DNA from: Dyella nitratireducens
Lineage (GTDB): Bacteria > Pseudomonadota > Gammaproteobacteria > Xanthomonadales > Rhodanobacteraceae
Assembly (NCBI RefSeq): GCF_014642835.1
Contig: NZ_BMJA01000001.1
Coordinates: 973,263 to 1,037,262 of the forward strand
Reading direction: 5' to 3'
DNA: 64,000 nt
Shown: one piece after another, positions 38,266 through 48,461 of the stretch
Position numbering within the stretch: the stretch's first letter is position 1
Layout of the letters: each line of letters starts with the position of its first letter
Made by a program: the position numbers and the translations under genes
Notes under the pieces: model-generated
Databases searched by the model: none
Told to the model about the DNA's origin: nothing
What the model saw: the letters and a program-made list of their open reading frames with translations, nothing else

Positions 38266-41200
38266 CTACCACCCGACTGCCAAACCCACACCCACAGACA
38301 CATCGCTGGATGAAGCCGAACCGCCAAACGACAGATTTACGTTCGGCCGAAGTTGGCGTGAATAACCAATGGCAACCGCAGATTGCCCCCCCTGATTGCC
38401 CACACCTACGCCCAACCGGTTCTTGGTTTCCAACCCTTGCGCGCTGAACGCCATCTGCCCGTAAGCAGCGCTCATCGCCCCCATGCGATTGATGCGCCTG
38501 TCGATTTGATGAAACTTCTGGTTAGCCCAATCCGTTACGTTATTGACCGTATCCTGCACCTGGCCCCAGTTAGCGGCATCGGTACGCTGCGTAGCGGCTG
38601 CTACATGGGTGATCTGGCGTTCGTTTCCGTCTGAGCCCACTGACACCGTGTTGTCGCGGTCGGCGATGGAGTTGGCACCCAGCGCCACTGAATTATTGCC
38701 CGTAGCTTTGGCATTGAATCCCAACGCAACACTGTTCTCGCCCGATGCGCTAGAGCTTGCACCCACAGCCGTGCTACCGCTAGCAGAAGCTACCGCACTC
38801 ACCCCGGTGGCGGTACTGCCGGTGCCCGAAGCGACTGCACCGACGCCCGCTGCCGTGCTGTTGTCACCCGAAGCCACGCTGCCGTTGCCGATTGCAGTGC
38901 TATAGGAGCCCGATGCACCAGCGCCAGCCCCAACCTCCATACTGTTTTCACCCGAACCGCCGCGCGGGCCGTAGACGGGATCACCTCTGCCGATCGTGCC
39001 GTCGGCAATGCCCTGTTCAATATTGCCCACGCGGCCGTTTAGGTCACCCACCTGGTTATTAAGCCAGTCAAACTGATTTTGAACGTTCTCTTGCAGATCA
39101 AACAGCTGACCACCATTCACGGCCTGCATGCTGTCAGCCGCAATCAAGCCGCCTTTCAGATTGTCGATCAACGTACCACCCATACCACCCAGCGTAGCCG
39201 TGCTGAGCGTGAAATCGTCGTACACCAGCGCGCCAAGCTGCTTGCCGTTGGCATCGATCAAACCCGCCGCCTTGAGTTGCGCGATGGTCACCGCATCGCT
39301 GTCATCCACGCCGTTGGCGACGTTGGTGAGCTTTACCGGCGACGTTGTGCCGGCACCGCCCAAGGTGATCTGCGACTTCGTCGCTGGATCGTCATACAGC
39401 ACGGCACCCGCCGCAACATGACCGATCTGCGTTCTCAAGCCGGCAATGTCGTTGGTATTCGTGATGACACGACCATCGAGATTGGAAAAGGCGCCTTCCA
39501 CACCGCCCGCCACCGATTCACCATTGAGCTCATAGATCGGTGTCGTGATGGAACCATCCGGGGCAACAAGAGATCCACCACCCAACGCAACAACCATGCT
39601 GTCGGCGGTGCCGAACAGCTGCGCACCATTGATCGCATCGGTGCTGCGTGCACTGACGTTACCGCTGGCCACATTAGCGAGAGCTACCGGCACGACTGCC
39701 CCCGTGCCGCCCAACGTCACCTTTCGCTTGGTCGCGGGATCGTCGTAAAGCACCGCGCCGCCAGCCACATCGCCGAGCTGGGTCGTCAAATCAGCAATGT
39801 CGTTGGTGTTTTTAATGACACGACCATCGAGATTGATGAAGGCACCTTCCACGCCGCCCGCCACCGGCTTGCCGTCGAGCGTATAACTCGGCACCGTGAT
39901 CGAGCCATCCGTGCTCACAGCGGAACCGCCACCCAATGCAACCGTCACACTGTGCGCGGTGCCGAACAGTTGCGAGCCGTTAATCGCATCCCTGCTGTTC
40001 GTATTGACGTTGCCGTTGGCGACGTTCGTAAGCCTCACGGGCGATGTTGAACCGGCACCACCCAGAGTAACCTGCGTCTTGCTGGACGAATCGTCGTACT
40101 GCACGCCACTGGCTGCGGTATGGGATATCGCGTTGTCCAATTCAGTGAGCGCGCCCCCGATCGTCGTCTGCGCCCCGCCATTGGCCAGGTGATAGACAGG
40201 CCCATCGAGAAGACCAGTCGTGGCATCGAGTGATGCGTTGCCACCAAGCGCCGCCGTCACTGAGGAAAGCTGCCTGACGTTCACGGCATCCGTGGCTTGC
40301 GTGCCTTCAGCCACATGAGTGATCTGGCGCGTCAAGGTGCTGTTACCTACCGACAAGCTGTACGCCCGGTCGGTAGCCGACGATTCGCCAATGGCAATGG
40401 CTTCGTCGTGGGAGGCAGTCGCGGCTTCGCCAATCGCTATAGCGTGAACGGCTGTAGCTTGAGCAGCCGTTGCTGCAGCTTGGCTGCCGCCGATAGCGAT
40501 GGAGGCGTAGCCCACCGCATTCGCATACTGACCGATAGCGACGGATGAGTTGCCGGATGCCGACGTGTTATGCCCTATGGCGGTGGCACCCTCTGTAGTC
40601 GCTTGTGAGCTGACACCCAGGGCAGTCGTTCCTGCCGCTGTAGCATTGGCCAATGAACCGATTGCCGTGGCATTGCCAGCCGCTGCCAGGCTTCCTTGGC
40701 CAATGGCTGTGGTACTGATATCGCTAGCGGAAGCCGATTCCCCTACCACTACGGCACCATCGCCTTCCGCGATGGCGCCATAACCTACGGCAGTGGCTCC
40801 TGAACCGATGGCATTTGCGCTCGAACCCAACGCCGTAGCATTTAACTGCGTTGCATTCGCCCAGCTCCCCACCGTCAGCGAACTATACCCCGTCGCGGAT
40901 GCCTGATATCCCACGGCGGTTGAACTACCGAGGCCTTCTGCAGTCGCGTTAGCTCCCAGGGCAACCGTTCCGGTATGGCCGGCCGACGCGTTTTGTCCGA
41001 GAGCCACCGAGGCACTGGCATAAGCAAATGCGGTATCACCAATGGCGACCGCACCCGTCGATCCGTCAGCACTACTATAAGTACTCGCATTATTGCCGAT
41101 AATCACGGCATTGCCGACAGCCTTGCCCAATACATGACTCGGCGAGTATTGATCGGTAGCGTTTGCGCCGATGACAATGGAATTGGCTCCATTCGCCGAT

Positions 41201-41493
41201 CCACCACCCGCCTGATAAGCGGCCAGCACTCCGATGTCGGAACGGAAGGCAGCGACTACGCCGTCATTTTCGGCGCAAATGCCCAATGCATCCAACGAGC
41301 CCTCACGTCCCTCCGCAGAGTGGCATATGTCAGTGGCTGAGACAGCACCTGCCGATCCACCCATCAGCATGGTCGCCATGGCGATCATCGCCTTCTTCCG
41401 CTTCACCGTCTTTTTGTGGCTCTTTGCCAACTCGGACGCAACGACGAACGAGCCCGTGGCAGCGTTCCATACAAGCTTGTAAACCCTATTCAA
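38266..41493 (-). CDS. Trimeric autotransporter adhesin (YadA/Hia type)
   Basis: 1075-residue surface adhesin. An extended signal peptide (NRVYKLVWNAATGSFVVASE, then a basic stretch and hydrophobic core ending AVSA) leads to a head of many 14-residue YadA-like repeats (pattern AIG--A-A-g--S-A), a neck/stalk with three similar repeats (about 20 residues starting VTLGG and NLDGRVI-NTNDIA), a second short head, a coiled coil and a C-terminal membrane anchor of about 70 residues ending in VGLAVGW. Three chains form one outer-membrane barrel. I start at TTG 41493: it gives the normal NRVYK start and has GAGG eight bases upstream, whereas the ATG-initiated frame adds 33 foreign residues. Confidence 0.92.
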   Translation of the reverse strand: MNRVYKLVWNAATGSFVVASELAKSHKKTVKRKKAMIAMATMLMGGSAGAVSATDICHSAEGREGSLDALGICAENDGVVAAFRSDIGVLAAYQAGGGSANGANSIVIGANATDQYSPSHVLGKAVGNAVIIGNNASTYSSADGSTGAVAIGDTAFAYASASVALGQNASAGHTGTVALGANATAEGLGSSTAVGYQASATGYSSLTVGSWANATQLNATALGSSANAIGSGATAVGYGAIAEGDGAVVVGESASASDISTTAIGQGSLAAAGNATAIGSLANATAAGTTALGVSSQATTEGATAIGHNTSASGNSSVAIGQYANAVGYASIAIGGSQAAATAAQATAVHAIAIGEAATASHDEAIAIGESSATDRAYSLSVGNSTLTRQITHVAEGTQATDAVNVRQLSSVTAALGGNASLDATTGLLDGPVYHLANGGAQTTIGGALTELDNAISHTAASGVQYDDSSSKTQVTLGGAGSTSPVRLTNVANGNVNTNSRDAINGSQLFGTAHSVTVALGGGSAVSTDGSITVPSYTLDGKPVAGGVEGAFINLDGRVIKNTNDIADLTTQLGDVAGGAVLYDDPATKRKVTLGGTGAVVPVALANVASGNVSARSTDAINGAQLFGTADSMVVALGGGSLVAPDGSITTPIYELNGESVAGGVEGAFSNLDGRVITNTNDIAGLRTQIGHVAAGAVLYDDPATKSQITLGGAGTTSPVKLTNVANGVDDSDAVTIAQLKAAGLIDANGKQLGALVYDDFTLSTATLGGMGGTLIDNLKGGLIAADSMQAVNGGQLFDLQENVQNQFDWLNNQVGDLNGRVGNIEQGIADGTIGRGDPVYGPRGGSGENSMEVGAGAGASGSYSTAIGNGSVASGDNSTAAGVGAVASGTGSTATGVSAVASASGSTAVGASSSASGENSVALGFNAKATGNNSVALGANSIADRDNTVSVGSDGNERQITHVAAATQRTDAANWGQVQDTVNNVTDWANQKFHQIDRRINRMGAMSAAYGQMAFSAQGLETKNRLGVGVGNQGGQSAVAIGYSRQLRPNVNLSFGGSASSSDVSVGVGLAVGW

Positions 41494-42039
41494 TTGAAGT
41501 GCCTCATAACTCGTGTCAACGTACATACCGCCGTCAACGCCGCGAATAACTGCGCCGACATGGCAGGCGTGCCCGCAGCGCCAGTTCATCATCGTGTCCA
41601 GCCTTGGCCATTGGCGTACGCTTTATTGGAAACGCATCATGGAGATGCGATGATTTCCGGTGCGAATGCCCTGATGCCCTTTGCAACAGTTTCTATGCAT
41701 GGCTGCAAAAGAATAAAATTTCTTTGCTTCATTCGGTGGTAACGGAGTACCGCACATCTTTATCAATCTAAAATTCGTCGCGACATCGCTCGGCATCATT
41801 GGCAGTGTCATGAGTAGTAGACACATGAAAAACAATGCGAAGAACATTAGATCGCCATGCGAAAACTGTTTTCCCAATTACCATACTTAAGACGCCGCCC
41901 TTCATTGACAAATACATGATTAAGCGGCATCACGTAACGCCAAAAATGCTAACTTTTTTTCAGCTCATTAATCATAGTTATTAAGACGTGGATACACTCG
42001 CATTTTCATCGAGGCGCAGCCATTTATCGCACTCTTATC
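41494..42039. other. Intergenic region upstream of the autotransporter
   Basis: About 545 AT-richer bases that should hold the adhesin promoter. A minus-strand frame of 84 codons (41623-41877) is present but has no recognisable features. No repeat seen until the MITE at 42040. Confidence 0.4.
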
Positions 42040-42260
42040 CTTAGGTTTATCCAAGTTTTTGCCCGCCATTCCATCGAAATAGGGGGTTACTTTCCACTTC
42101 ATTTCGAAGCGAGTCGTCATTCCGGCGAAGGCCGAAATCCATGACAAGTACGAAGCGTGGATTCCGGCCTTCGCGGGAATGACGAGCCGTTCTGAAACAG
42201 CGTTGTCGTGAACTTCAATTTTTCCGTCGGAACGACATAAAAAACGTAGGGAAACCTAAG
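42040..42260. mobile_element. MITE-like element, copy A
   Basis: 221 bp bounded by imperfect inverted ends (CTTAGGTTTATCC ... GGGAAACCTAAG) and flanked by a 9-base near-direct repeat (ACTCTTATC 42031-42039, ACTCTGATC 42261-42269), as expected for a target duplication. The core is a palindrome on TCATTCCGGCGAAGGCC. It shares end, arm and core sequence with copies at 48526 and 49960. Confidence 0.75.
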
Positions 42261-42269
42261 ACTCTGATC

Positions 42270-42800
42270 TCAGTTATAGCTCAGGCTGACCATGACCTTG
42301 CTCTCAAAACTTCCGGCTTTCACCGGCGCCTCCCGATAGTAGGCAGCTCTGAGATCGAGCGCGGCGATGCCGTTGGCTACGTTAAGCGTGCGCGTCCGGT
42401 CGCTATCGACACCGTTAGCGGGAATGATTTTCCCATCGGCAGCCGACTCCAGTTGCAGGCTAATACCCAGCCCATCACCCGTGTTTTGGAAGTGGGTACC
42501 ATCGGCACTTGGCGTGCCGCTGAACAAGAAACTCACCGTATTGGCGTTACTGCTGCAATTTGCAGTAAGGGTAAAAGGTTCGTATCCAAAACTTTGATTG
42601 GAAGCCGGCACGTCGGCGATAGGGTATGGCTTCAACTGGATGGTTCTTGTCACATCCCCAGCACTAAGGTTACACGTGACGTTATCTTGGATAAGGCCTT
42701 CCACGGTGATGGTGCCAGTGGTCGCGGCAAAAGCTGCAGGCGTGAGCGAAAGCGCTAGCGTGATACTCGCTGCTAGCAGCGATGATTTAAAAAGACACAT
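42270..42800 (-). CDS. Fimbrial minor subunit
   Basis: 176-residue fimbrin with signal peptide (residues 1-25, ending AFAA) and a type-1-pilin-like fold: Cys pair (VTCNLS and LTANCSS), the SFLFSGTPSADGTHFQNTG segment shared with the adhesins, and a C-terminal strand MVSLSYN. Last gene of the chaperone-usher cluster, 39 bases after the adhesin gene. Confidence 0.85.
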   Translation of the reverse strand: MCLFKSSLLAASITLALSLTPAAFAATTGTITVEGLIQDNVTCNLSAGDVTRTIQLKPYPIADVPASNQSFGYEPFTLTANCSSNANTVSFLFSGTPSADGTHFQNTGDGLGISLQLESAADGKIIPANGVDSDRTRTLNVANGIAALDLRAAYYREAPVKAGSFESKVMVSLSYN

Positions 42801-42839
42801 AACTATTTACTCCTACAAGAGGCGCTACGATGTTGCTTC

Positions 42840-43961
42840 TCAGTTGTAACCCAGGGTCACGGTGACTCTGCTGAGGAAAGTGCCGGTGGTCACCGCTGCA
42901 GCGCTGCGTGAATAACCCACTTCCACGGGAAGTTCCGCTACACCACTGGAAGCATCGACCGAGAACGTTCGCTGCGCCGACGTGCCGTTGGCAGGAACGT
43001 CGCCATAAGGCGTACCCACATGCAGACCCAAGCCCTGCGCGGTACCGGTGCTGGCAAACAAACTGTCATCGACAGTCGACTGTGCGCCACTGAACGTGAA
43101 GGATGCTGTCTTGGCATCTTTGCAGTTGGCCGTAATGGTAAAATTTTTGAGGCCAAACTTGCCATTGGCGACTGGAACGTCTTTGAGTTGAAAGGAATCC
43201 AGCTGCACATCACGATTCACATCACCGACACTGAGGTCGCAGGTGGCATTTTGAGCGACGATATTGAAGCCTCCTAGCCATAACGTATCCATCTGAGTAC
43301 GCGATGTGAAATGAGTTATTGATGGAACCCAGCTCATAGCGTAACTCGCTATGTCAGCTGCAATTTGGCGGCGCTCAAACGCACCCGTGCTAATTGGGCC
43401 TGTCTTTATAAGTTCTATACTATTGTTTACTCCACCCATCAACGCCGTGGCTGCGACAAACCTAGGTCCGCAAGATGTGCAGCCAGGACCGCCTACTGCG
43501 CTACGTATTGGACTAGGATTCGTAGACAAGGCACTGCCGTCCCAAAGGCGAAAACGCACTCCAATGCCTGGATAGCCTGTCGCCCAGACATCGGAAAATC
43601 CGGGCACTTTCGACAACGGCGTCTCCAGTAAAACGTTATACACCACGAGGCCTCCATTAGTTAAATTACAATGGAATGGCCCACCTCCCGTGAACGAAAA
43701 GGTAATAGGAATTGTTGATCCGTCAGGCAGCGATGATGGGACGACCAACGACCCGGATGAAGCCGCATACGTAATGGTGCTGGGCGAAAACGTACACGCG
43801 GCAAAGGCTAGGTGAGAGGTCATTGCCATGATCAAGGCAAAGCATAGTTTCCAAATGGAACATTTCGCTTTACGACCTTCGGAATGTGTACAAACCCGTG
43901 CACTCGCATCACGCCCTGATGTTCGAATGCAAACCATCAGGCTCAGTAACTTCATCATCAT
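42840..43961 (-). CDS. Fimbrial tip adhesin
   Basis: 373 residues. The N-terminal half is an adhesin-like domain (SSGSLVVPSSLPDGS, PGFSDVWATGYPGIGVRFRL); the C-terminal half is a fimbrin domain with Cys pair (ATCDLSVGD and TANCKD) and terminal strand TVTLGYN. The signal peptide is unusually long: about 40 residues precede the hydrophobic core (CFALIMAMTSHLAFA). The ATG at 43961 overlaps the usher stop (ATGA), which supports this start despite the long n-region. Confidence 0.85.
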   Translation of the reverse strand: MMMKLLSLMVCIRTSGRDASARVCTHSEGRKAKCSIWKLCFALIMAMTSHLAFAACTFSPSTITYAASSGSLVVPSSLPDGSTIPITFSFTGGGPFHCNLTNGGLVVYNVLLETPLSKVPGFSDVWATGYPGIGVRFRLWDGSALSTNPSPIRSAVGGPGCTSCGPRFVAATALMGGVNNSIELIKTGPISTGAFERRQIAADIASYAMSWVPSITHFTSRTQMDTLWLGGFNIVAQNATCDLSVGDVNRDVQLDSFQLKDVPVANGKFGLKNFTITANCKDAKTASFTFSGAQSTVDDSLFASTGTAQGLGLHVGTPYGDVPANGTSAQRTFSVDASSGVAELPVEVGYSRSAAAVTTGTFLSRVTVTLGYN

Positions 43962-46741
43962 GGTTTCGCTTCCTCTTGATCATGCGCCGCCGGCGAAAGC
44001 GGCATCGTTTCGAAAGCCGACGGCTTCCAATTGGTAGATGACGGCACCGTGGCTGGCGCCACGGTCGTTCCCGATCCTGTTCCCGACTTCACTCCCACCC
44101 CCGTACACGACGCACGAATCGCATCAGGCGTACGCTGCCGCTGCTTGCCCAGCGACGGCAGGTTGTAATCGATATGGCATTGCTCATCCGCCGCATTGCC
44201 CCACTTCACCGTCAACGTGCCGCTATCAGCCACGCCGCGCACATACAAGCGGCTGGCCTGTCCCACCACGCCCACGCTCTTGCCATTGGCATCGAATACG
44301 TCGGCGCCGAAGGGCAAGGGTTCACCATCGGGATGGTCGGCCTTGATCAGCACCGCGCGGCCGCTTTCGGTTTCAAACTTGAGCGGCACCACCGCGCCGC
44401 GGCGCGGCGCGACGTTTTCGGAGGCGTTCTTCAGCTCGACGTCGGCGGAAATGTTGGCAGGATCGAGTTGCACCGTATTGAGGCGGTATGGCTGCAAGTA
44501 CGGCACCACGGCATAGCCGCGACCATCCACTTTGATATTGTTCGACGCGCCGTTGACCACCGCGCCCGCCGCGTCGGGCGCGTGGACGATGCCGATGGTA
44601 TCGGTGACGGTTTGCGCCAGCGTCACACCGCCCGGGTGTATCACCATACCGCCCGACATACCGAACGAAGCCGTTCGATAGCCGGTGCTTTGCGAGTAAT
44701 TGCCGGTGAGCGTGGCCAAAGGCGCGTTGTATTGCACATTGGCGTTGCCACTCGTACCGTTTTGTTGATAGTGCGCAGCAGAAAGCGCATACGTACCTTG
44801 CGACTGTGCGCCGAACTGACCATTCAAGCCGACCAGCTGGCTGCTGTTGTTGTTGCTGTCGTGAACCAGGGTGGTGTTGAACGTCGGCGCGCGCACGGCG
44901 CGGCCCAGCGGAATGGACGCCGTGAGATTGAACTGCGTATCGTTGCGATGCATACCCAGATCGCGCTGGCGCTGCGCCGTGAGGGTATAGGTAAGCAACT
45001 TCCACTGGTTCATGTAGCCCAAGGTGAAATTCACCTGGTCGGCGCGGCGGGTCCAGTAGCTATCCGTCTGCCCTTGCAGATAGAGCTGCCCTCCGCTCTT
45101 GCCCAGCGACTGGTTGACAGAGAGTTGCAACCGGCTGCGCAAACGATCGTAATTGTCAGGATCGCCGCCTTCCAGCGCCAATTGGTGCAACGACACAGCA
45201 TCGCGCACGCTCAGATAACCGCGGGTGGAATAGCGGTACGCGCCTAGCGAAAAATTCAGACCGCTATCGAAAGTCTTGCTGTAGCGCAGCTGCACGCTCC
45301 GGCCGCTCTGCGGGCTTCCCATCGGCAGCGTGGTGCGCGCCTGCGTCATGTCCAACGAAAACGCACCGATGGAGGTGCCGAGAGCGCTGCCGAGCGTGAG
45401 CGCACCGTACCCCTGGGCGAAGGTCGCACCACCGTAGCCGGTGACCCGATTGGTGAGGCCGCGCTGGAGGGCACCCTGGGTAATAGCGGGCTTCACCTTC
45501 AAGCCGGCGTCGTCCATCTGGCCCAATGACACGGAGTACCGGTTATAGCCTTGGCGCAACAACTGGGGCGTGGCGGCATAAGGCACCAGCAGGATTTTCT
45601 TACGGCCGTCGGCTTCGTTGATTTCTACTTCGAGGTCGCCGCCGTAACCATTAGGGCTTAGATCATCGATCACGAACGGACCGGGTGCCACGGTAACTTG
45701 GTCCAGAATCACGCCGCGTTGGCGGATGATGACTTTGGCCGTGGTTTCGGCCACGCCGCGCACCACCGGTGCATAGCCGGTCTGCGTGGGCGGCAGCATG
45801 GTGTCGTCGGTGGCCAGCACCGCACCGCGGATGCGCACGCTGTCGAGCACGCTGCCATCGGTATAGACCTGGCCCGCCATCAACTGCGACTGCAGTTTAG
45901 GCAGATCTCGCTGCACGTAGATGTCGTTGTTCTGGTAGCGGGCACCGCGTGAACCGCCGGTCATCAGCGAACCGGTATGGCGCAAATGCCACGGCCCCAG
46001 ATTAAGGCCAGCAGTAAGCCCCAGATAGCTGCTGGTGGACGTGCGGCCGCCATAGGTATTGCTGTACGTGTTGAAGTTGTAACCCACCATGGCCGCCGGC
46101 ACGCCGCTGTCCCAGCTTTCCGGATTGACATAGCCGCGCGCATTGCGCCGCATGTAGATCTGCGGCACGGTCAGGGTGAGGCTCTGCTCATTGGAGTCGA
46201 AGCTGGCGGTTGCGCCGGGAATGTATTGACCGATATCACCGCAGAAGCTGCCTTCGGGCATGGGCAACGCTTGCTTCGCGGCCACCTCGCCATGCGCGGC
46301 CGCCTCCTCGGTTTTTCTTTGAATGCCGAGCAAATCGATGCCCAGGCGGATCAGCAAGTCGCGGTCGTAGCACGGCTGCGCGCTCGCCTTGCCATCCACG
46401 GCAGCGAACGTTACATCCAGGCGGTTGCTCATCAGCCCGCCATTGATGGTGACGTCCGCACGATAAGTGCCAGGCAGCACTATGTTGCCTTTTTCGTAGC
46501 GGGAGAGGTCCACCTGGCTGGTGTGGCTGCCACGCGGCAAAAAGCCCGCATCGAACTCCACCGCTTCCGGTGCGGCTGCATTAGCGGGGTCAAGCGTTGC
46601 GGCGGGTGAGGCGGGATCGGCCGCCGCCGTACTCGCCGCGCACAGCAGGGCGGCGTGGACGAAAAAGCCTAGCCGTTTGCGCGGCAAAGCAAGCGCGTGG
46701 GCTTGCCCCGCCGAACCGGGATCATAGGAACGCGGATGCAT
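43958..46741 (-). CDS. Outer-membrane fimbrial usher (FimD/PapC family)
   Basis: 927-residue usher that receives chaperone-subunit complexes and secretes the growing fimbria. Family features: N-terminal periplasmic domain (VEFDAGFLPRGSH; CYDRDLLIRLGID), barrel with plug (GFVIDDLSPNGYGGDLEVEI-like segment at about 310), and C-terminal domains ending with a Cys pair (EQCHIDY ... RASCTGVG). The start at 46741 has GGAAG seven bases upstream and gives a signal peptide ending TAAAD; the earlier in-frame codons were rejected. Confidence 0.93.
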   Translation of the reverse strand: MHPRSYDPGSAGQAHALALPRKRLGFFVHAALLCAASTAAADPASPAATLDPANAAAPEAVEFDAGFLPRGSHTSQVDLSRYEKGNIVLPGTYRADVTINGGLMSNRLDVTFAAVDGKASAQPCYDRDLLIRLGIDLLGIQRKTEEAAAHGEVAAKQALPMPEGSFCGDIGQYIPGATASFDSNEQSLTLTVPQIYMRRNARGYVNPESWDSGVPAAMVGYNFNTYSNTYGGRTSTSSYLGLTAGLNLGPWHLRHTGSLMTGGSRGARYQNNDIYVQRDLPKLQSQLMAGQVYTDGSVLDSVRIRGAVLATDDTMLPPTQTGYAPVVRGVAETTAKVIIRQRGVILDQVTVAPGPFVIDDLSPNGYGGDLEVEINEADGRKKILLVPYAATPQLLRQGYNRYSVSLGQMDDAGLKVKPAITQGALQRGLTNRVTGYGGATFAQGYGALTLGSALGTSIGAFSLDMTQARTTLPMGSPQSGRSVQLRYSKTFDSGLNFSLGAYRYSTRGYLSVRDAVSLHQLALEGGDPDNYDRLRSRLQLSVNQSLGKSGGQLYLQGQTDSYWTRRADQVNFTLGYMNQWKLLTYTLTAQRQRDLGMHRNDTQFNLTASIPLGRAVRAPTFNTTLVHDSNNNSSQLVGLNGQFGAQSQGTYALSAAHYQQNGTSGNANVQYNAPLATLTGNYSQSTGYRTASFGMSGGMVIHPGGVTLAQTVTDTIGIVHAPDAAGAVVNGASNNIKVDGRGYAVVPYLQPYRLNTVQLDPANISADVELKNASENVAPRRGAVVPLKFETESGRAVLIKADHPDGEPLPFGADVFDANGKSVGVVGQASRLYVRGVADSGTLTVKWGNAADEQCHIDYNLPSLGKQRQRTPDAIRASCTGVGVKSGTGSGTTVAPATVPSSTNWKPSAFETMPLSPAAHDQEEAKP

Positions 46742-46838
46742 GAATGAACTTCCATGAACAAAAGTGTGGATTCCCTCCGAATACCCGCGGTACGTCGGAG
46801 ACACGAAATATCAAAAAAAGAAATGCAGCCGGCGACGG

Positions 46839-47609
46839 CTAAAACGTGACGGCTGTCTTGCCCGGCTTGCGTGCGCCGAAGTCGTCAATCGAGGTGAACT
46901 CCACCTGCGCGCCGGCTGCCGGCATGCTTTTCAAATCCGGCAGCGGAAAGCGCAACGTGCCCCCGGGAGCCACCATGCTGTTTTTGACGTGATCGCGCTG
47001 GCCACGCGCATAGGTGCGCGCACCATCGTGCAGTTCGACTTGCTCGAACGACACGTAATAAGGCGAGGGGTTGCTCACTTCCAACGCATAGCCTTTGTCG
47101 GCGCTGACGAGCTTCCAGCTCAACTTGGATGGCGCATCGTTCACGTCGTACGGCAATCCAGCGGGACGGTAGAACACCTTGATGCGTGTACGGAACGCGA
47201 ATTGCAGCAAGTTGCGTGCGTTGCCATCGTCATCTTTGGCCGCCGGCTTCGGCGGAACTTCCAGCATGTTGAACCAGAAAAGACTCTCCTTGTCGGCAGG
47301 CAGCGGTTCGCCCATAAAGGCCATGCGCACCGCCTGCTGCTTGGAAGGATCCATGCGGAACATCGGTGGTGTGAGGGTAAACGGCACGTCGGCTTTATCC
47401 GGTGTGACGTTGTCGTCACCGCTGTCCATCCATATCTGGATCAGCGCCGGCCGATCGCCCTTGTTATCGAGCCGTACCGTCACCTCCCTGTTCTTGGCCG
47501 GATAGACCACCCGGGTGGTATCGATAATCACGCCGGCCTGGATCGGCATGGCGCTCAGCGCCGTCATCAGCACGGCGAACACCGCGACAACGCGGTTGGC
47601 AATGGTCAT
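46839..47609 (-). CDS. Periplasmic fimbrial chaperone (PapD family)
   Basis: 256-residue chaperone with signal peptide (ending IQAGV) and two immunoglobulin-like domains. Family signs: GVIIDTTRVVYPAKNREVTV at the start, SLFWFNMLEVPPKP, and the IKVFYRPAGLP segment that ends domain 1. It binds fimbrial subunits by donor-strand complementation and hands them to the usher. Confidence 0.93.
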   Translation of the reverse strand: MTIANRVVAVFAVLMTALSAMPIQAGVIIDTTRVVYPAKNREVTVRLDNKGDRPALIQIWMDSGDDNVTPDKADVPFTLTPPMFRMDPSKQQAVRMAFMGEPLPADKESLFWFNMLEVPPKPAAKDDDGNARNLLQFAFRTRIKVFYRPAGLPYDVNDAPSKLSWKLVSADKGYALEVSNPSPYYVSFEQVELHDGARTYARGQRDHVKNSMVAPGGTLRFPLPDLKSMPAAGAQVEFTSIDDFGARKPGKTAVTF

Positions 47610-47703
47610 AGCTCTGCTCTTGTAGAGTGAAAAGAGGCCCGCCTCACGCGCGAAGCGGGCGCAACTAGGCGTACTGTGCGAAAGATTTGCAATGCTCAGT
47701 GGC

Positions 47704-48261
47704 TTAGTCGTAGACGACTTCGTAGCCTACGCGGGCATTGACCTCACCCACCGTGGCATGGCCATTGGCGGAGTAGTACCGAGCATCCATCGGAATCTTC
47801 GCCTGATTGTTGGTGATCTGTACGCCCTCCGATACACCGCCATCAGCCAGATTGATCACCGTACCGTCCTTGTTGAGGATCTGAATCTGGATGTTCTGAG
47901 CACCGCCCGGGTCAGGATTTAGATAGCCGGTATTCGCATCGATCGATTGGCTGGTCCCATCGAACTCGACATAGGCGATATGGCCATTGGTGCAGCTGGC
48001 GTCACCGTTACCACCGATCACGATCTCAAACGGGACCGCGTCGCCAGTAGACGCTGGTTGCTGGAATGCGCCAACGGGAGGGTGGTGCATATCAACGGTC
48101 TTGTCGGCATTACCATGACCCGGGTCCTGGCCTTCCACCAGACAGGTTGTAGGCGAAAGGCCACCCTCGAAGGTAATGGTTCCGTCGACGCCCGCGAACA
48201 CCTGACATGGCACTGCACCGACAGCTAGTACAACAGCGGCCGAAACAATCGAAAATTTCAT
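47704..48261 (-). CDS. Fimbrial major subunit
   Basis: 185-residue fimbrin, first gene of the operon and so most likely the shaft subunit. Signal peptide ending VFAGV; domain start GTITFEGGLSPTTCLVEGQ and a C-terminal donor-strand region ARVGYEVVYD. The paired Cys (TTCLV, DASCTNGH) are conserved. Confidence 0.88.
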   Translation of the reverse strand: MKFSIVSAAVVLAVGAVPCQVFAGVDGTITFEGGLSPTTCLVEGQDPGHGNADKTVDMHHPPVGAFQQPASTGDAVPFEIVIGGNGDASCTNGHIAYVEFDGTSQSIDANTGYLNPDPGGAQNIQIQILNKDGTVINLADGGVSEGVQITNNQAKIPMDARYYSANGHATVGEVNARVGYEVVYD

Positions 48262-48461
48262 TTAGCTAGTCCTTTTAGAAGAATAAATGGTGTATTCGAG
48301 AAGCGAATCGCGCTGGAGTCCGGCCACGCAACGCATCCTCGCCGCGGATTCTTACCGGATCAGATAAGCGACCTGCGGTAATTAATCACTACATGACTTT
48401 TTTGAGGTGCGGAGTACCGAACCTCAGCTCACTTCAGTTGCTTGGCGTTCGCCGTCTCGGC
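48262..48461. promoter_or_regulatory. Upstream region of the fimbrial operon
   Basis: About 200 AT-rich bases before the first fimbrial gene, with AAAGGA just before the ATG as ribosome site (minus strand). It should hold the fimbrial promoter; no invertible-switch repeats were seen. Confidence 0.4.

Noticed and set aside
38266-41493. Repeated motifs that might be taken for a CRISPR or minisatellite
   Set aside because: The repeats are in frame and encode the YadA-type head and stalk of the adhesin; there are no spacers.
41623-41877. 84-codon minus-strand ORF upstream of the autotransporter
   Set aside because: No ribosome site or recognisable feature, and it lies in the presumed promoter region; not listed as a gene.
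48262-48461. Search for a phase-variation switch (invertible repeats) before the fimbrial operon
   Set aside because: No pair of inverted repeats of suitable length flanks the promoter region; the nearby inverted repeats belong to the REP and MITE.
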